Shown in pieces: positions 16,896 through 25,998 of a DNA stretch of 64,000 nt. The translations under genes were made by a program, and so were the position numbers. This DNA is from Halomonas sp. M4R1S46 (lineage in GTDB: Bacteria > Pseudomonadota > Gammaproteobacteria > Pseudomonadales > Halomonadaceae): contig NZ_CP107008.1 in NCBI RefSeq assembly GCF_025725685.1, positions 1,612,001 to 1,676,000 of the forward strand. Direction: 5' to 3'. Position 1 is the stretch's first letter; each line of letters starts with the position of its first letter. A model generated the notes under the pieces. It saw nothing but the letters and a program-made list of their open reading frames with translations. It had not been told where the DNA came from and did not search any database.

Positions 16896-18200
16896 TCAGC
16901 CCACCAGCCACATGGCCAGGTTGGGCCAGAACAGCAGCGCGAACAGCACGCAGAGTTGCAAGGCGATGAACGGCAGCAGCGAGACGAAGATGTCCTTGAG
17001 GCTGACCTCGGGCGGCGCCACGCCCTTGAGGTAGAAGGCCGCCGGGCCGAAGGGTGGCGACAGGAAGGACACCTGCATGTTCACGGCGAACAGGATGCCG
17101 AACCAGATCGGGCTGTAGCCCAGCTGCTCGACGATCGGCACGAAGATCGGCAGGGTCAGCATGGCCACGCCGATCCAGTCGAGGAACATGCCCAGCACCA
17201 GCAGGATCGCCATCATCACCAGGATGATCATGATCGGCGCCACGTCCAGGCCCATGATCATGCCCGAGATGAAGCGGTTGCCGCCCATCAGGTTGTAGAC
17301 CCCGACCAGCGCCGCGGCGCCGATGCCGATCCAGATGATCATGCCGCAGGTGATCAGCGTCTGGCCCAGGCTCTCGTGCATGGTCTTCAGCGAGAACTCG
17401 CCGCGGGCGACCACCGCCAGCAGCACGCCGAACACGCCCATGGCCGCCGCCTCGGTCACCGAGGCCACGCCGCCGTAGATCGAGCCCAGCACCAGCACCG
17501 CGATCAGCCCCGGGACGACGATCGCCTTGAGGGCCTGCCAACGGTTGGCGAAGCCTTCCTCGCGGTCGGCATCGCTCATCGGCGGGCCCATGGCGGGATT
17601 CTTCAGGCAGCGCACCAGCACGTAGCCGATGTAGGAGAGCATCAGGATCACCGCCGGGGTGATCGCCGCGGTGAACAGGTCGGCGATCGACTCCGAGGCG
17701 ATCAGGCCGTAGATGATCAGCACGATGGACGGCGGCATCATGGTGCCCAGCGCCCCGCCGGCGCAGACCACGCCGATGGACAGGTGCTTGTCGTAGCCCA
17801 GGCGCAGCATCTGCGGCAGGGCCAGGATGCCGAGCAGCACGATCTCGCCGCCGATGATCCCCGACAGCGCGGCCAGGAAGAAGGCCACCACGATGGTCTG
17901 CACCGCCACGCCACCGGGCAGGCGGCCGGCGAACACGCGCATGGCGTTGAACAGGTCCTTGGCGATCCCCGAGCGGTCGAGCAGCGAGGCCATCAGCACG
18001 AACATCGGCACCGCCACCAGCGAGTACTCGGTGACGAAGCCGTAGACCCGACTGGTGACCAGCGGCAGGGCGTCGGGGCCGAACCAGCCGAAGGTGAAGG
18101 CGAGCGCCACCAGGCCGGTGATGAAGGCCAGCGGCAGGCCGGTGACCAGCAGCGCGAAGATCAGGCCCACCAGCAGCAGGGTTCCGTCGGCAATCGTCAT
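16896..18200 (-). CDS. dctM: TRAP transporter large permease (DctM)
   Basis: A 434-aa integral membrane protein with about 12 hydrophobic segments, the ion-coupled translocation unit of a tripartite ATP-independent periplasmic transporter. DctM signatures include ALSGIIGGEIVLLGILALPQ, GGALGTMMPPSIVLIIYG and the C-terminal FLSPPFGPAAFYLKG. The ATG overlaps the dctQ stop (ATGA at 18197-18200), so the two are translationally coupled; GAGGGG lies upstream. Sodium is the usual coupling ion. Given the neighbouring arabonate dehydratase, an aldonic acid or pentose-derived acid is a plausible substrate. Confidence 0.93.
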   Translation of the reverse strand: MTIADGTLLLVGLIFALLVTGLPLAFITGLVALAFTFGWFGPDALPLVTSRVYGFVTEYSLVAVPMFVLMASLLDRSGIAKDLFNAMRVFAGRLPGGVAVQTIVVAFFLAALSGIIGGEIVLLGILALPQMLRLGYDKHLSIGVVCAGGALGTMMPPSIVLIIYGLIASESIADLFTAAITPAVILMLSYIGYVLVRCLKNPAMGPPMSDADREEGFANRWQALKAIVVPGLIAVLVLGSIYGGVASVTEAAAMGVFGVLLAVVARGEFSLKTMHESLGQTLITCGMIIWIGIGAAALVGVYNLMGGNRFISGMIMGLDVAPIMIILVMMAILLVLGMFLDWIGVAMLTLPIFVPIVEQLGYSPIWFGILFAVNMQVSFLSPPFGPAAFYLKGVAPPEVSLKDIFVSLLPFIALQLCVLFALLFWPNLAMWLVG

Positions 18201-18850
18201 GATTGAGCCCCTCGAGCTGCGAAATCGGCACGGCGGCGAAGCGAGCGGATCAGATGCAGCAAGGCCTGCACGCACATGATCGCCAGGGCCAGCAGGATCA
18301 CGCCCTTCACCAGGGCCGGGATGGGCGGGTTCCAGGCGGTGCCGGAGCGCTCCAGCTGCCACTCGCCCAGCGGGTTGTGGGAAGCCGACCAGAACATGGT
18401 GTAGGCGGCGTAGGACATGCCCAGGCAGAACAGGAAGGTCACCAGGTCGTTGAAGCGGTCGAGCCACAATCGGGCGCGGGGGCCGACGGCGTCGTAGAGT
18501 ACCTTGACGCGGATGTGACGGTCGTTGGCCAGGGCCGCGGGGCCACCCAGGGAGAAGCCGACCGCCACCAGCATCACTACGCTCTCGTGGACCCAGGAGG
18601 TCGGCGAGCCGAAGGCGTAGCGCATGATGACCTCATAGACGCTGATCGCCATGGCGATGAACACCAGCCAGGCGGCGCCGCGGGCCGCCTGGATCACGCC
18701 GCGGTCGAAGACACCGCGCCCCGGTGCGCCGGCCGCAGGATCATGGGCATGTTCCGGCTCGCCGGCGGTGGCTGCGGAGAGTTCATCCTCGTCGCTGGCG
18801 ACGTGCCCCTCGTCGACGGCGAGGCGGTCGTCGTGATTCTTGGGAGACAT
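18197..18850 (-). CDS. dctQ: TRAP transporter small permease (DctQ)
   Basis: A 217-aa membrane protein with four hydrophobic segments beginning near residue 55, preceded by an unusually long acidic, probably cytoplasmic N-terminus of about 50 residues. The DctQ pattern VIMRYAFGSPTSWVHES with the following GGPAALANDRHIRVKVLYD is clear. It couples DctP and DctM in the TRAP complex. GGAGGAG precedes ATG 18850. Stop overlaps the start of dctM. Confidence 0.92.
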   Translation of the reverse strand: MSPKNHDDRLAVDEGHVASDEDELSAATAGEPEHAHDPAAGAPGRGVFDRGVIQAARGAAWLVFIAMAISVYEVIMRYAFGSPTSWVHESVVMLVAVGFSLGGPAALANDRHIRVKVLYDAVGPRARLWLDRFNDLVTFLFCLGMSYAAYTMFWSASHNPLGEWQLERSGTAWNPPIPALVKGVILLALAIMCVQALLHLIRSLRRRADFAARGAQS

Positions 18851-18904
18851 GACTCCTCCGGGCGGCGCCGAGGCGCCGCCGATGTCATTGGGAGTGGGGA
18901 GAAG

Positions 18905-18927
18905 GGCGGTGCCGGCCGGGCACCGCC
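18905..18927. terminator. Intercistronic hairpin after the TRAP binding-protein gene
   Basis: GGCGGTGCC (18905-18913) pairs with GGCACCGCC (18919-18927). It lies between the dctP stop and the dctQ start on the minus strand. Such stems commonly keep binding-protein message more abundant than the membrane-component message. Confidence 0.55.
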
Positions 18928-18946
18928 GAGTGGGTGGGGGCTGGGG

Positions 18947-19966
18947 TTACAGCAGGCCGCGGGATTCCAGGAAGGCGGTGGCCGAGTCGTAGACCTTCTG
19001 GGTCATCTCGTTCTTGCCGGCCCATTCGCGCCATTCCTGTTCGGCGGCCTGGCGGAAGCGCTTGCGCTCCTCGTTGGACAAGTCGATGGGGGTGACGTCG
19101 GGGTTGTCGTTGAGCGCCTGCAGGGTCTCGATGTCCTGTGCCTTGAGCCGTGCGATCAGGTCGTAGGCCATGCCGTCGAAGGCCGTCTCGAGGGTGGTCT
19201 TCAGCTCGTCGGGCAGGCCATCCCAGATCTCCTTGTTGAGCGACACGGCGATCATCGGCATGGAGTGGAAGCCCGGGTAGAGGGGGTAGGGCGCGAACTC
19301 GTGGATCCCCATGGCGTCGTTGTTGGACAGCACCGTGGAGTCGGCGGCGTCGATCACGCCCTTCTCCAGGCCGGTGTAGACCTCCGAGCCCGGCAGGTTG
19401 ACCGGGGTGGCACCGATGCGCTCGAAGATGTTGTAGACCATGCCCTGGGGCGCGCGGATCTTGAGGCCCTCGAAGTCATCGATGGACTCGATCGGCACGG
19501 TGGAGGGAATCGATTCCAGCGGGAAGGTCGCCGCGCTGATCAGCTGGGTGCCGTAGGGGTTGGCCAGCTCGTTGTAGAGCGCCTCGCCGCCGCCGTACTT
19601 CATGTACTCCAGGAAGTCGTAGGGATCGCTCCAGGCGCCGACCAGGTTGCCCAGCATGCCGAAGGCGGGATTCTGGCCCGAGAAGTAGCTGGGGTCGGTC
19701 ATGTGGCCCTGGAGGATGCCGGAGGACACCGCCTGCAGGGTCTCGGTGGGGCCGACCACCGAGTTGATCGGCAGGATCTCGATATGCACCCGGCCATCGG
19801 TCATGGTCTCGATCTTGTCGGCCCACTCCTCCTTGATCTTGAAGCTGGGCTCGCCGGCGGTTTCCGAGGCCTGGAACTTCCACTCGTACTCCGCCGCCTG
19901 GGCCGTGGACAGGCCGAGCATCAGCGCCGTGCCGGTGAGCAGCAGGCTTGGCTTGAAGTGGGGCAT
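18947..19966 (-). CDS. dctP: TRAP transporter solute-binding protein (DctP)
   Basis: A 339-aa periplasmic protein. The signal peptide runs to about residue 24 (LLLTGTALMLGLSTAQA, then AEYEWKF). DctP-family features include the conserved Arg in GLKIRAPQGMVYN, expected to bind the ligand carboxylate, and GLEKGVIDAADS. The ATG at 19966 is preferred over one two codons upstream because GGAG lies 7 bases before it but only 1 base before the other. Divergent from L-arabonate dehydratase across a shared promoter with two GntR-type operators, so the ligand is probably an acidic pentose derivative; this is inference. Confidence 0.92.
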   Translation of the reverse strand: MPHFKPSLLLTGTALMLGLSTAQAAEYEWKFQASETAGEPSFKIKEEWADKIETMTDGRVHIEILPINSVVGPTETLQAVSSGILQGHMTDPSYFSGQNPAFGMLGNLVGAWSDPYDFLEYMKYGGGEALYNELANPYGTQLISAATFPLESIPSTVPIESIDDFEGLKIRAPQGMVYNIFERIGATPVNLPGSEVYTGLEKGVIDAADSTVLSNNDAMGIHEFAPYPLYPGFHSMPMIAVSLNKEIWDGLPDELKTTLETAFDGMAYDLIARLKAQDIETLQALNDNPDVTPIDLSNEERKRFRQAAEQEWREWAGKNEMTQKVYDSATAFLESRGLL

Positions 19967-20032
19967 CTGCATTCTCCATCGAAGCTGTTGTTGTGTCGTG
20001 GTGTCACGGCTGGCTATGCCGTCGTGGGACTA

Positions 20033-20065
20033 AATGTTGTACATACGGCATATTTGTTCAACATA
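20033..20065. promoter_or_regulatory. Tandem GntR-type operators between dctP and L-arabonate dehydratase
   Basis: AATGTTGTACATA (20033-20045, 10 of 12 positions of TATGTT-N-AACATA) and TTTGTTCAACATA (20053-20065, 11 of 12), centres 20 bases apart. They sit in the 220-base divergent promoter region and could control both directions. Confidence 0.7.
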
Positions 20066-20186
20066 TACTTTCGTATGTGTCGACTACTCGTCGGCATCGG
20101 GCTACCGTCATGGCCAGGCCGCGCCGCATTTGGGCGACGCCTTTGAGGCGAAAGACAGGCCGCGATACGCGAAAGGAGAGACTCCC

Positions 20187-21932
20187 ATGACCGACAGCAA
20201 GCGCCGGTTGCGCAGTGCCGAATGGTTCGGCAGCGCCGACAAGAACGGCTTCATGTACCGCAGCTGGATGAAGAACCAGGGCATTCCCGACCACGAGTTC
20301 CAGGGCAAGCCGATCATCGGCATCTGCAACACCTGGTCGGAGCTGACCCCCTGCAACGCCCACTTCCGCAAGATCGCCGAGCACGTCAAGCAGGGCATCC
20401 TGGAGGCCGGCGGCTATCCGGTGGAGTTTCCGGTGTTCTCCAACGGCGAGTCCAACCTGCGTCCCACGGCGATGTTCACCCGCAACCTGGCCAGCATGGA
20501 TGTCGAGGAGGCGATCCGCGGCAATCCGATGGACGCGGTGGTGCTGCTGGTGGGCTGCGACAAGACCACCCCGGCGCTGCTGATGGGTGCGGCGAGCTGT
20601 GACCTGCCGACCATCGTGGTGACCGGCGGGCCGATGCTCAACGGCAAGCACGAGGGCAAGGACATCGGTTCGGGCACCGTGGTCTGGCAGCTCTCCGAGC
20701 AGGTCAAGGCGGGCAAGATCTCGATCCACGACTTCATGGCTGCCGAGGCCGGCATGTCGCGCTCGGCGGGGACCTGCAACACCATGGGCACCGCCTCGAC
20801 CATGGCCTGCATGGCGGAATCCCTGGGCGTTTCATTGCCGCATAATGCCGCGATCCCGGCGGTGGATTCGCGTCGCTACGTGCTCGCGCACCTCTCCGGC
20901 AACCGCATCGTCGAGATGGTCGACGAGGATCTCAGGCTGTCGAAGGTGCTGACCCGCGAGGCCTTCGAGAACGCCATCCGCACCAACGCGGCGATCGGCG
21001 GCTCGACCAACGCGGTGATCCACCTCAAGGCGATCGCCGGGCGCATCGGCGTCGATCTGACGATGGACGACTGGACGCGCATCGGCCGCGGCACGCCGAC
21101 CATCGTCGACCTGCAGCCGTCGGGGCGCTTCCTGATGGAGGAGTTCTATTACGCCGGCGGGCTGCCCGCGGTGCTCAGGCGCCTCGGCGAGGCCGACCGG
21201 CTACCCCACAAGGACGCCCTGACCGTCAACGGCAAGACCCTGTGGGAGAACGTCTGCGAGGCGCCGCTCTACGACGACGAAGTGATCCGTCCGCTGGACT
21301 CTCCCTTACGCGCAGATGGCGGGATGTGCGTGCTGCGTGGCAACCTGGCCCCGGGCGGGGCGGTGCTCAAGCCCTCGGCGGCGAGCCCCGAGCTGATGCA
21401 GCATCGCGGCCGCGCCGTGGTGTTCGAGAACTTCGACGACTACAAGGCGCGCATCAACGACCCGGACCTGGCGGTCGACGCCGACAGCATCCTGGTGATG
21501 AAGAACTGCGGTCCGCGCGGCTATCACGGCATGGCCGAGGTCGGCAACATGGGCCTGCCGTCCAAGCTGCTGGAGCAGGGCGTCACCGACATGGTGCGCA
21601 TCTCGGACGCGCGCATGAGCGGCACCGCCTACGGCACCGTGGTGCTGCACGTGGCGCCGGAGGCGGCGGCCGGCGGCCCGCTGGCGGCGGTGCGCAACGG
21701 CGACTGGATCGAGCTCGACTGCGACGGCGGCCGCCTGCACCTGGAGGTCGACGAGGCCGAGCTCAAAGCGCGGCTGGCCGAGGGCGACCCCACCGCCGAG
21801 TCGAAGGAGATCGCCCGCAGCGGCGGCTATCGCCAGCTCTACATCGAGCACGTCCTGCAGGCCGACGAGGGCTGCGACTTCGACTTCCTGGTCGGCAAGC
21901 GCGGCGCCGAGGTGCCGCGCCACTCGCACTGA
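20187..21932 (+). CDS. L-arabonate dehydratase (IlvD/Edd family)
   Basis: A 581-aa iron-sulfur dehydratase converting L-arabonate to 2-keto-3-deoxy-L-arabonate. The sequence matches characterised L-arabonate dehydratases closely (LRSAEWFG, GFMYRSWMKNQGIPDHEF, ICNTWSELTPCNAHFRK). Cluster-binding cysteines lie in ICNTWSELTPCN, LVGCDKTTPA and AGTCNTMGTAST. AAAGGAG precedes ATG 20187; the longer open frame runs back through the operators. The enzyme named AraC in Azospirillum belongs here; I give no symbol to avoid confusion with the regulator AraC. Divergent from the TRAP operon. Confidence 0.9.
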   Translation: MTDSKRRLRSAEWFGSADKNGFMYRSWMKNQGIPDHEFQGKPIIGICNTWSELTPCNAHFRKIAEHVKQGILEAGGYPVEFPVFSNGESNLRPTAMFTRNLASMDVEEAIRGNPMDAVVLLVGCDKTTPALLMGAASCDLPTIVVTGGPMLNGKHEGKDIGSGTVVWQLSEQVKAGKISIHDFMAAEAGMSRSAGTCNTMGTASTMACMAESLGVSLPHNAAIPAVDSRRYVLAHLSGNRIVEMVDEDLRLSKVLTREAFENAIRTNAAIGGSTNAVIHLKAIAGRIGVDLTMDDWTRIGRGTPTIVDLQPSGRFLMEEFYYAGGLPAVLRRLGEADRLPHKDALTVNGKTLWENVCEAPLYDDEVIRPLDSPLRADGGMCVLRGNLAPGGAVLKPSAASPELMQHRGRAVVFENFDDYKARINDPDLAVDADSILVMKNCGPRGYHGMAEVGNMGLPSKLLEQGVTDMVRISDARMSGTAYGTVVLHVAPEAAAGGPLAAVRNGDWIELDCDGGRLHLEVDEAELKARLAEGDPTAESKEIARSGGYRQLYIEHVLQADEGCDFDFLVGKRGAEVPRHSH

Positions 21933-22010
21933 GGCGAGGGGACGCGGGGCTCTAAGATACGGGGTGGTGCCTCGCCACGCCGCTTGCCTCCGATAGGCCT
22001 CGAGGAAAGT

Positions 22011-22103
22011 GGCGGTAGCGCCGGCCGGCTGGGCTGAGCCGAAATGTCGGCCATGGGCTACCGCCGTCGGCGGGGATGCCGGTGCTGTCCCGCCACCGGC
22101 ATC
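22011..22103. terminator. Convergent terminator region after L-arabonate dehydratase
   Basis: Two hairpins lie between the convergent stops at 21932 and 22126. GATGCCGGTG (22075-22084) pairs with CACCGGCATC (22094-22103) across 9 bases, and GGCGGTAGC (22011-22019) pairs with GCTACCGCC (22057-22065) around an inner GC-rich stem. No T-run is present. Confidence 0.5.
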
Positions 22104-22125
22104 GTCGTGAGGGGGCGGGCGGTTG

Positions 22126-23868
22126 TCAGGACTCGGCGGGACGGGCGTTGTGTGCCGGGGCATTCCGGGACCGTACCACCCGGTAACCCACGGCGCCGGC
22201 GATGACCAGCATGCCGCCGCAGCCGACGGCCAGGGCGTAGGCGCCGGTGACCGCGGATTCGGGGATGCCGAATTGGCCGGCGAGCGCGGCCAGCGTATCG
22301 GCGTACTGGCGCCACAGGAAGGCACCGACGCCGACGCCCGCCAGCATGGTGAACGCGGCCACCCCGCGGGAACCGGCGGTCCAGCCGCTGGGCTCGTGCT
22401 CGTCGGCACGATGCAGGAAGGCCCGGTAGTCGCGCTCGGCCTGGCTGACTCGGGTCAGCGACGAGGCCACGGCGATGGCCACCAGCGCCATCAGGGTGCT
22501 GAGCAGCACGGGGTGCAGGTAGGTCGGCAGCGCGAGCCACTCGGCCTGCACCATCAGCGACAGGATGAGGTTGCCGACGAAGCCGACCGTCAGGCCCCAG
22601 CCAGCGCCGGCGGCGGTGATCCGGCGGCTCCAGATGCTCATCAGCGCCACCGGGCCCCAGGAGGAGGCGAACAGGGTCGCCGCGAACCACACCACGGCCA
22701 TCACCGCCGGCGGCTGGAACAGCGCCAGGATCAGGGCGATCAGACCGGCTCCTAGCACCGCGATCCGGCTGGCGCGCATGGCCGAGGCTTCGTTGCGGTT
22801 GGCCGGCAGGATGTCGTTGGAGATGCTGAAGCCGATGATCGACAGGAAGGTCGAGCAGGAGGACAGGCCGGCGGCGAAGACGCCGGTGAGGATCACCACG
22901 CCCAGCCAGGCCGGCAGGACGTTGAGGGCCGCCCACACCATGGCGCGTTCGCCGTTCAGGGTCGGGTCGTAGAGGTTGATGGCCGCGCCGGTCATCATCA
23001 TCAGGGCGTAGAAGACGGCCAGCGAGACCGCGGTGAGCATCGCCGAGCGCATCACCACGTGCTCGTTGCGCGCCATCAGGTAGCGGCTGGACTGCCAGGG
23101 GCTCGCCGCCAGCACGGCGGCCCACACCAGGCCCAGGGTCAGGCCCCAGGTCAGGGCTTCGCCCGGCGTGGAGAAGGTCGCGTCGTCACCCTGCAGGACG
23201 CCGTGCCACAGCGCGATGCCGGGCTTGTCGCCCTGGGCCAGGAGCCCCTCGACCACGCCGTGCCAGCCGCCCAGGTCCTGGATGATGTAGATCGAGCCGC
23301 CGAGCGCCGCCACCGAGAAGATCACGAACATGATCGTGTCGGTCAGCATCACGCCCGGCGAGCCGGAGTAGAGGATGAAGCCGGTGTAGGTCAGCCACAC
23401 CAGCACCAGGCCGACCCAGTAGGGCAGTCCGGTGAGCTCCTCGAACATGATGCCGGCGCCCTGCATCACGCCCAGCAGGTAGGCGCCCAGGCCGAGCACG
23501 GTGGTCAGCCCGGCGATCCTCTGCACGCGCTTGGAGGCGAAACGCTTGCCGAAGAACTCCGGCACGGTCAGGGCGCCGCTGCGGCGCAGGTAGCGCCCGA
23601 AGGCCAGGGCGCCGAGCAGGCACCCGGAGGTGCTGATGGCGGCGAAGATCAGCATCACGAAGGGATAGCCCTGGTAGGCGAAGCCGGTCTCGCCGAGGAA
23701 GGCGCTGGTGCTCAGGTAGCTGGCGACCAGGGTGCCGAGGATGAGAAAGGTCGGGGCGTTGCGCCCCGCGACCAGGTAGTCGTCGAGGTGCTTGACCCGA
23801 CGCCCGGCCAGGTGGCCGATGACGAAATAGCCGATCAGGCTCAGCAGGATGGCGCTTGTATAGACCAT
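22126..23868 (-). CDS. Sodium:solute symporter (SSS/SLC5 family)
   Basis: A 580-aa membrane protein with about 14 hydrophobic segments. Family features include the N-terminal GRRVKHLDDYLVAGRNAPTF, GASYLSTSAFLGE-like ATSAF region (VASYLSTSAFLGETGFAYQGYP) and the core signature around ILTGVFAAGLSSCSTFLS. It imports a solute with sodium, suiting a marine or halophilic host. The ATG at 23868 matches the usual N-terminus (a first helix begins at once), although its ribosome site is weak. Divergent from D-xylonate dehydratase across a promoter with two GntR-type operators, so a pentose or pentonate is the likely substrate. Confidence 0.85.
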   Translation of the reverse strand: MVYTSAILLSLIGYFVIGHLAGRRVKHLDDYLVAGRNAPTFLILGTLVASYLSTSAFLGETGFAYQGYPFVMLIFAAISTSGCLLGALAFGRYLRRSGALTVPEFFGKRFASKRVQRIAGLTTVLGLGAYLLGVMQGAGIMFEELTGLPYWVGLVLVWLTYTGFILYSGSPGVMLTDTIMFVIFSVAALGGSIYIIQDLGGWHGVVEGLLAQGDKPGIALWHGVLQGDDATFSTPGEALTWGLTLGLVWAAVLAASPWQSSRYLMARNEHVVMRSAMLTAVSLAVFYALMMMTGAAINLYDPTLNGERAMVWAALNVLPAWLGVVILTGVFAAGLSSCSTFLSIIGFSISNDILPANRNEASAMRASRIAVLGAGLIALILALFQPPAVMAVVWFAATLFASSWGPVALMSIWSRRITAAGAGWGLTVGFVGNLILSLMVQAEWLALPTYLHPVLLSTLMALVAIAVASSLTRVSQAERDYRAFLHRADEHEPSGWTAGSRGVAAFTMLAGVGVGAFLWRQYADTLAALAGQFGIPESAVTGAYALAVGCGGMLVIAGAVGYRVVRSRNAPAHNARPAES

Positions 23869-24063
23869 GGCAGAAACCGTGTTGGATTGTTGGGGGGTGC
23901 CATGATGCAGGCCGGGCATCCGATTATCGTTCTCTGTGCGTCATGCCGAAGGATGTATACGACATCGCACCAGGCTCGCCCGCTACTGGCAGCGGCGCTA
24001 GGCCGGCAAGTTCCCCTTCGGGGAGGGCCCCGGTGTCCCGGTCGGTCTTCTACGGTCATCTAG

Positions 24064-24097
24064 ATATGTTTAACATATGGTTAGTATGTTTAACTTA
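24064..24097. promoter_or_regulatory. Tandem GntR-type operators upstream of xylD
   Basis: ATATGTTTAACATAT (24064-24078), a perfect copy of TATGTT-N-AACATA with one extra pair on each side, and TATGTTTAACTTA (24085-24097, 11 of 12). Centres are 20 bases apart. The pair lies 44 bases before xylD in the 272-base region shared with the divergent symporter gene. Confidence 0.75.
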
Positions 24098-24140
24098 TTC
24101 CCGACTGTAACGACGCCATCATCACGATAGAGGTGCAGAC

Positions 24141-25946
24141 ATGGCCCAAGAGTCACGCCGGATCTCCCCCGACCCACTCCGCTCGCGCGACTGGTTCGAT
24201 AACCCGGACCACCCCGGCACCACCGCGCTATGCCTCGAGCGCTACCTGAACCAGGGCGTCACCCTGGAGGAACTGACCAGCGGGCGCCCGATCATCGGCA
24301 TCTGCCAGTCGGGCTCCGACCTGACGCCCTGCAACCGCCACCACGTGGAGCTGGTGAAGCGGGTCAAGGACGGCATCCGCGCCGCCGGCGGAGTGCCCTT
24401 CGAGTTCCCCATGCACCCCATCCACGAGAACGTGCGCCGCCCCACCGCGGCGCTGGACCGTAATCTCGCCTACCTGGGCCTGGTCGAGGTGCTGCACGGC
24501 TACCCGCTGGACGGCGTGGTGCTGACCACCGGCTGCGACAAGACCACCCCGGCCAGCCTGATGGCCGCGGCCACGGTCAATATCCCGGCGATCGTGCTCT
24601 CCGGCGGGCCGATGCTCAACGGCTGGCGGGGCGCCGAGCGTGTCGGCTCGGGCACCATCGTCTGGGAGATGCGCAAGCGCCTGGCCGCCGGCGACATCGA
24701 CTACCCCGAGTTCCTGTCGCGGATCGCCGATTCCGCGCCCTCGGTGGGCCACTGCAATACCATGGGCACCGCCTCGACCATGAACTCGCTGGCCGAGGCG
24801 CTGGGCATGAGCCTGCCCGGCTCGGCGATGATCCCCGGCCCCTACAAGGAACGTGGCGCGGTCGCCTACCGGACCGGCGAGCGCATCGTCGACATGGTCC
24901 GGGGGGACCTGCGGCCGAGCGACATCCTGACCCGCGAGGCGTTCGAGAACGCCGTGGTCACCTGCTCGGCGCTGGGTGGCTCCTCCAACGCGCCGATCCA
25001 CGTCAACGCCATCGCCCGGCATGCCGGCGTCGCCCTCGACAACGACGACTGGCAGCGCCTGGGCCACGAGGTGCCACTACTGGCCAACGTGATGCCGGCC
25101 GGGGCCTATCTGGGCGAGGAGTTCCACCGCGCCGGCGGCGTGCCGGCGGTGATGCACGAGCTGCTGGAGGCCGGCCGGCTCCACGGCGAGGCGCCGACCG
25201 TCAATGGCCGGACGATGGGCGAGAACCTGGCGGGGCGCGAGACCCGGGACCCCGAGGTGATCCGCCGTTACGCCAACCCGCTGGTCGAACACGCCGGCTT
25301 CCTCAACCTCACCGGCAACCTGTTCGACTCGGCGCTGATGAAGACCAGCGTGATCTCCGCCGACTTCCGCCGGCGCTTCCTCGAGGCCCTGGATGATCCC
25401 GAGGCCTTCGAGGGTCGCGTGGTGGTCTTCGATGGCGCCGAGGACTACCATGCGCGCATCGACGACCCGGCGCTCGGCATCGACGCGACCACCATCCTGG
25501 TGATGCGCGGCGCCGGCCCGGTGGGCCATCCCGGCGGGGCCGAGGTGGTCAACATGCAGCCGCCCGAGGCGCTGATTCGTGCCGGCATCGAGGCCTTGCC
25601 GTGCCTCGGCGACGGGCGCCAGTCGGGCACCTCCGGCTCGCCGTCGATCCTCAACGCCTCGCCGGAGGCGGCCACCGGCGGGCCGCTGGCGCTGCTCGAG
25701 ACGGAGGACCGGCTGCGGGTGGACCTCGGCCGCGGCGAGGTACGCCTCATGGTCGATGACGCCGAACTCGCGGCGAGGCGTGAGCGACTCGAGCGGCAGG
25801 GCGGCTATCGCTATCCCGCTCACCAGACGCCTTGGCAGGAGATCCAGCGCTCGATGGTCGAGCCGCTGGATCGCGGCATGACCCTGGCGCCGGCGCCGAA
25901 GTATCGCGACGTGGCGCGCCGCAGCCCGCCGAGGGATAACCACTAG
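24141..25946 (+). CDS. xylD: D-xylonate dehydratase
   Basis: A 601-aa IlvD/Edd-family iron-sulfur enzyme that dehydrates D-xylonate to 2-keto-3-deoxy-D-xylonate. It matches Caulobacter XylD from the N-terminus (RSRDWFDNPDH) through GSDLTPCNRHH, FEFPMHPIHEN, GRETRDPEVI and the C-terminal TPWQEI. Cluster cysteines lie in ICQSGSDLTPCN, TTGCDKTTPA and VGHCNTMGTAST. Distinct from the L-arabonate dehydratase at 20187. GAGGTGCAGAC precedes the ATG. The L-arabinose dehydrogenase gene follows after 52 bases in what looks like one operon. Confidence 0.9.
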   Translation: MAQESRRISPDPLRSRDWFDNPDHPGTTALCLERYLNQGVTLEELTSGRPIIGICQSGSDLTPCNRHHVELVKRVKDGIRAAGGVPFEFPMHPIHENVRRPTAALDRNLAYLGLVEVLHGYPLDGVVLTTGCDKTTPASLMAAATVNIPAIVLSGGPMLNGWRGAERVGSGTIVWEMRKRLAAGDIDYPEFLSRIADSAPSVGHCNTMGTASTMNSLAEALGMSLPGSAMIPGPYKERGAVAYRTGERIVDMVRGDLRPSDILTREAFENAVVTCSALGGSSNAPIHVNAIARHAGVALDNDDWQRLGHEVPLLANVMPAGAYLGEEFHRAGGVPAVMHELLEAGRLHGEAPTVNGRTMGENLAGRETRDPEVIRRYANPLVEHAGFLNLTGNLFDSALMKTSVISADFRRRFLEALDDPEAFEGRVVVFDGAEDYHARIDDPALGIDATTILVMRGAGPVGHPGGAEVVNMQPPEALIRAGIEALPCLGDGRQSGTSGSPSILNASPEAATGGPLALLETEDRLRVDLGRGEVRLMVDDAELAARRERLERQGGYRYPAHQTPWQEIQRSMVEPLDRGMTLAPAPKYRDVARRSPPRDNH

Positions 25947-25998
25947 CCCGTCGCCGGAGCGCCCGCCGCCTCCGGCGCGACCCACCGAGGAGAGCCTC

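Noticed and set aside
16182..18206. A 674-codon plus-strand frame opposite the GPH and TRAP genes
   Set aside because: Antisense to dctM and the symporter, His/Asp/Gln-rich low complexity, no recognisable family.
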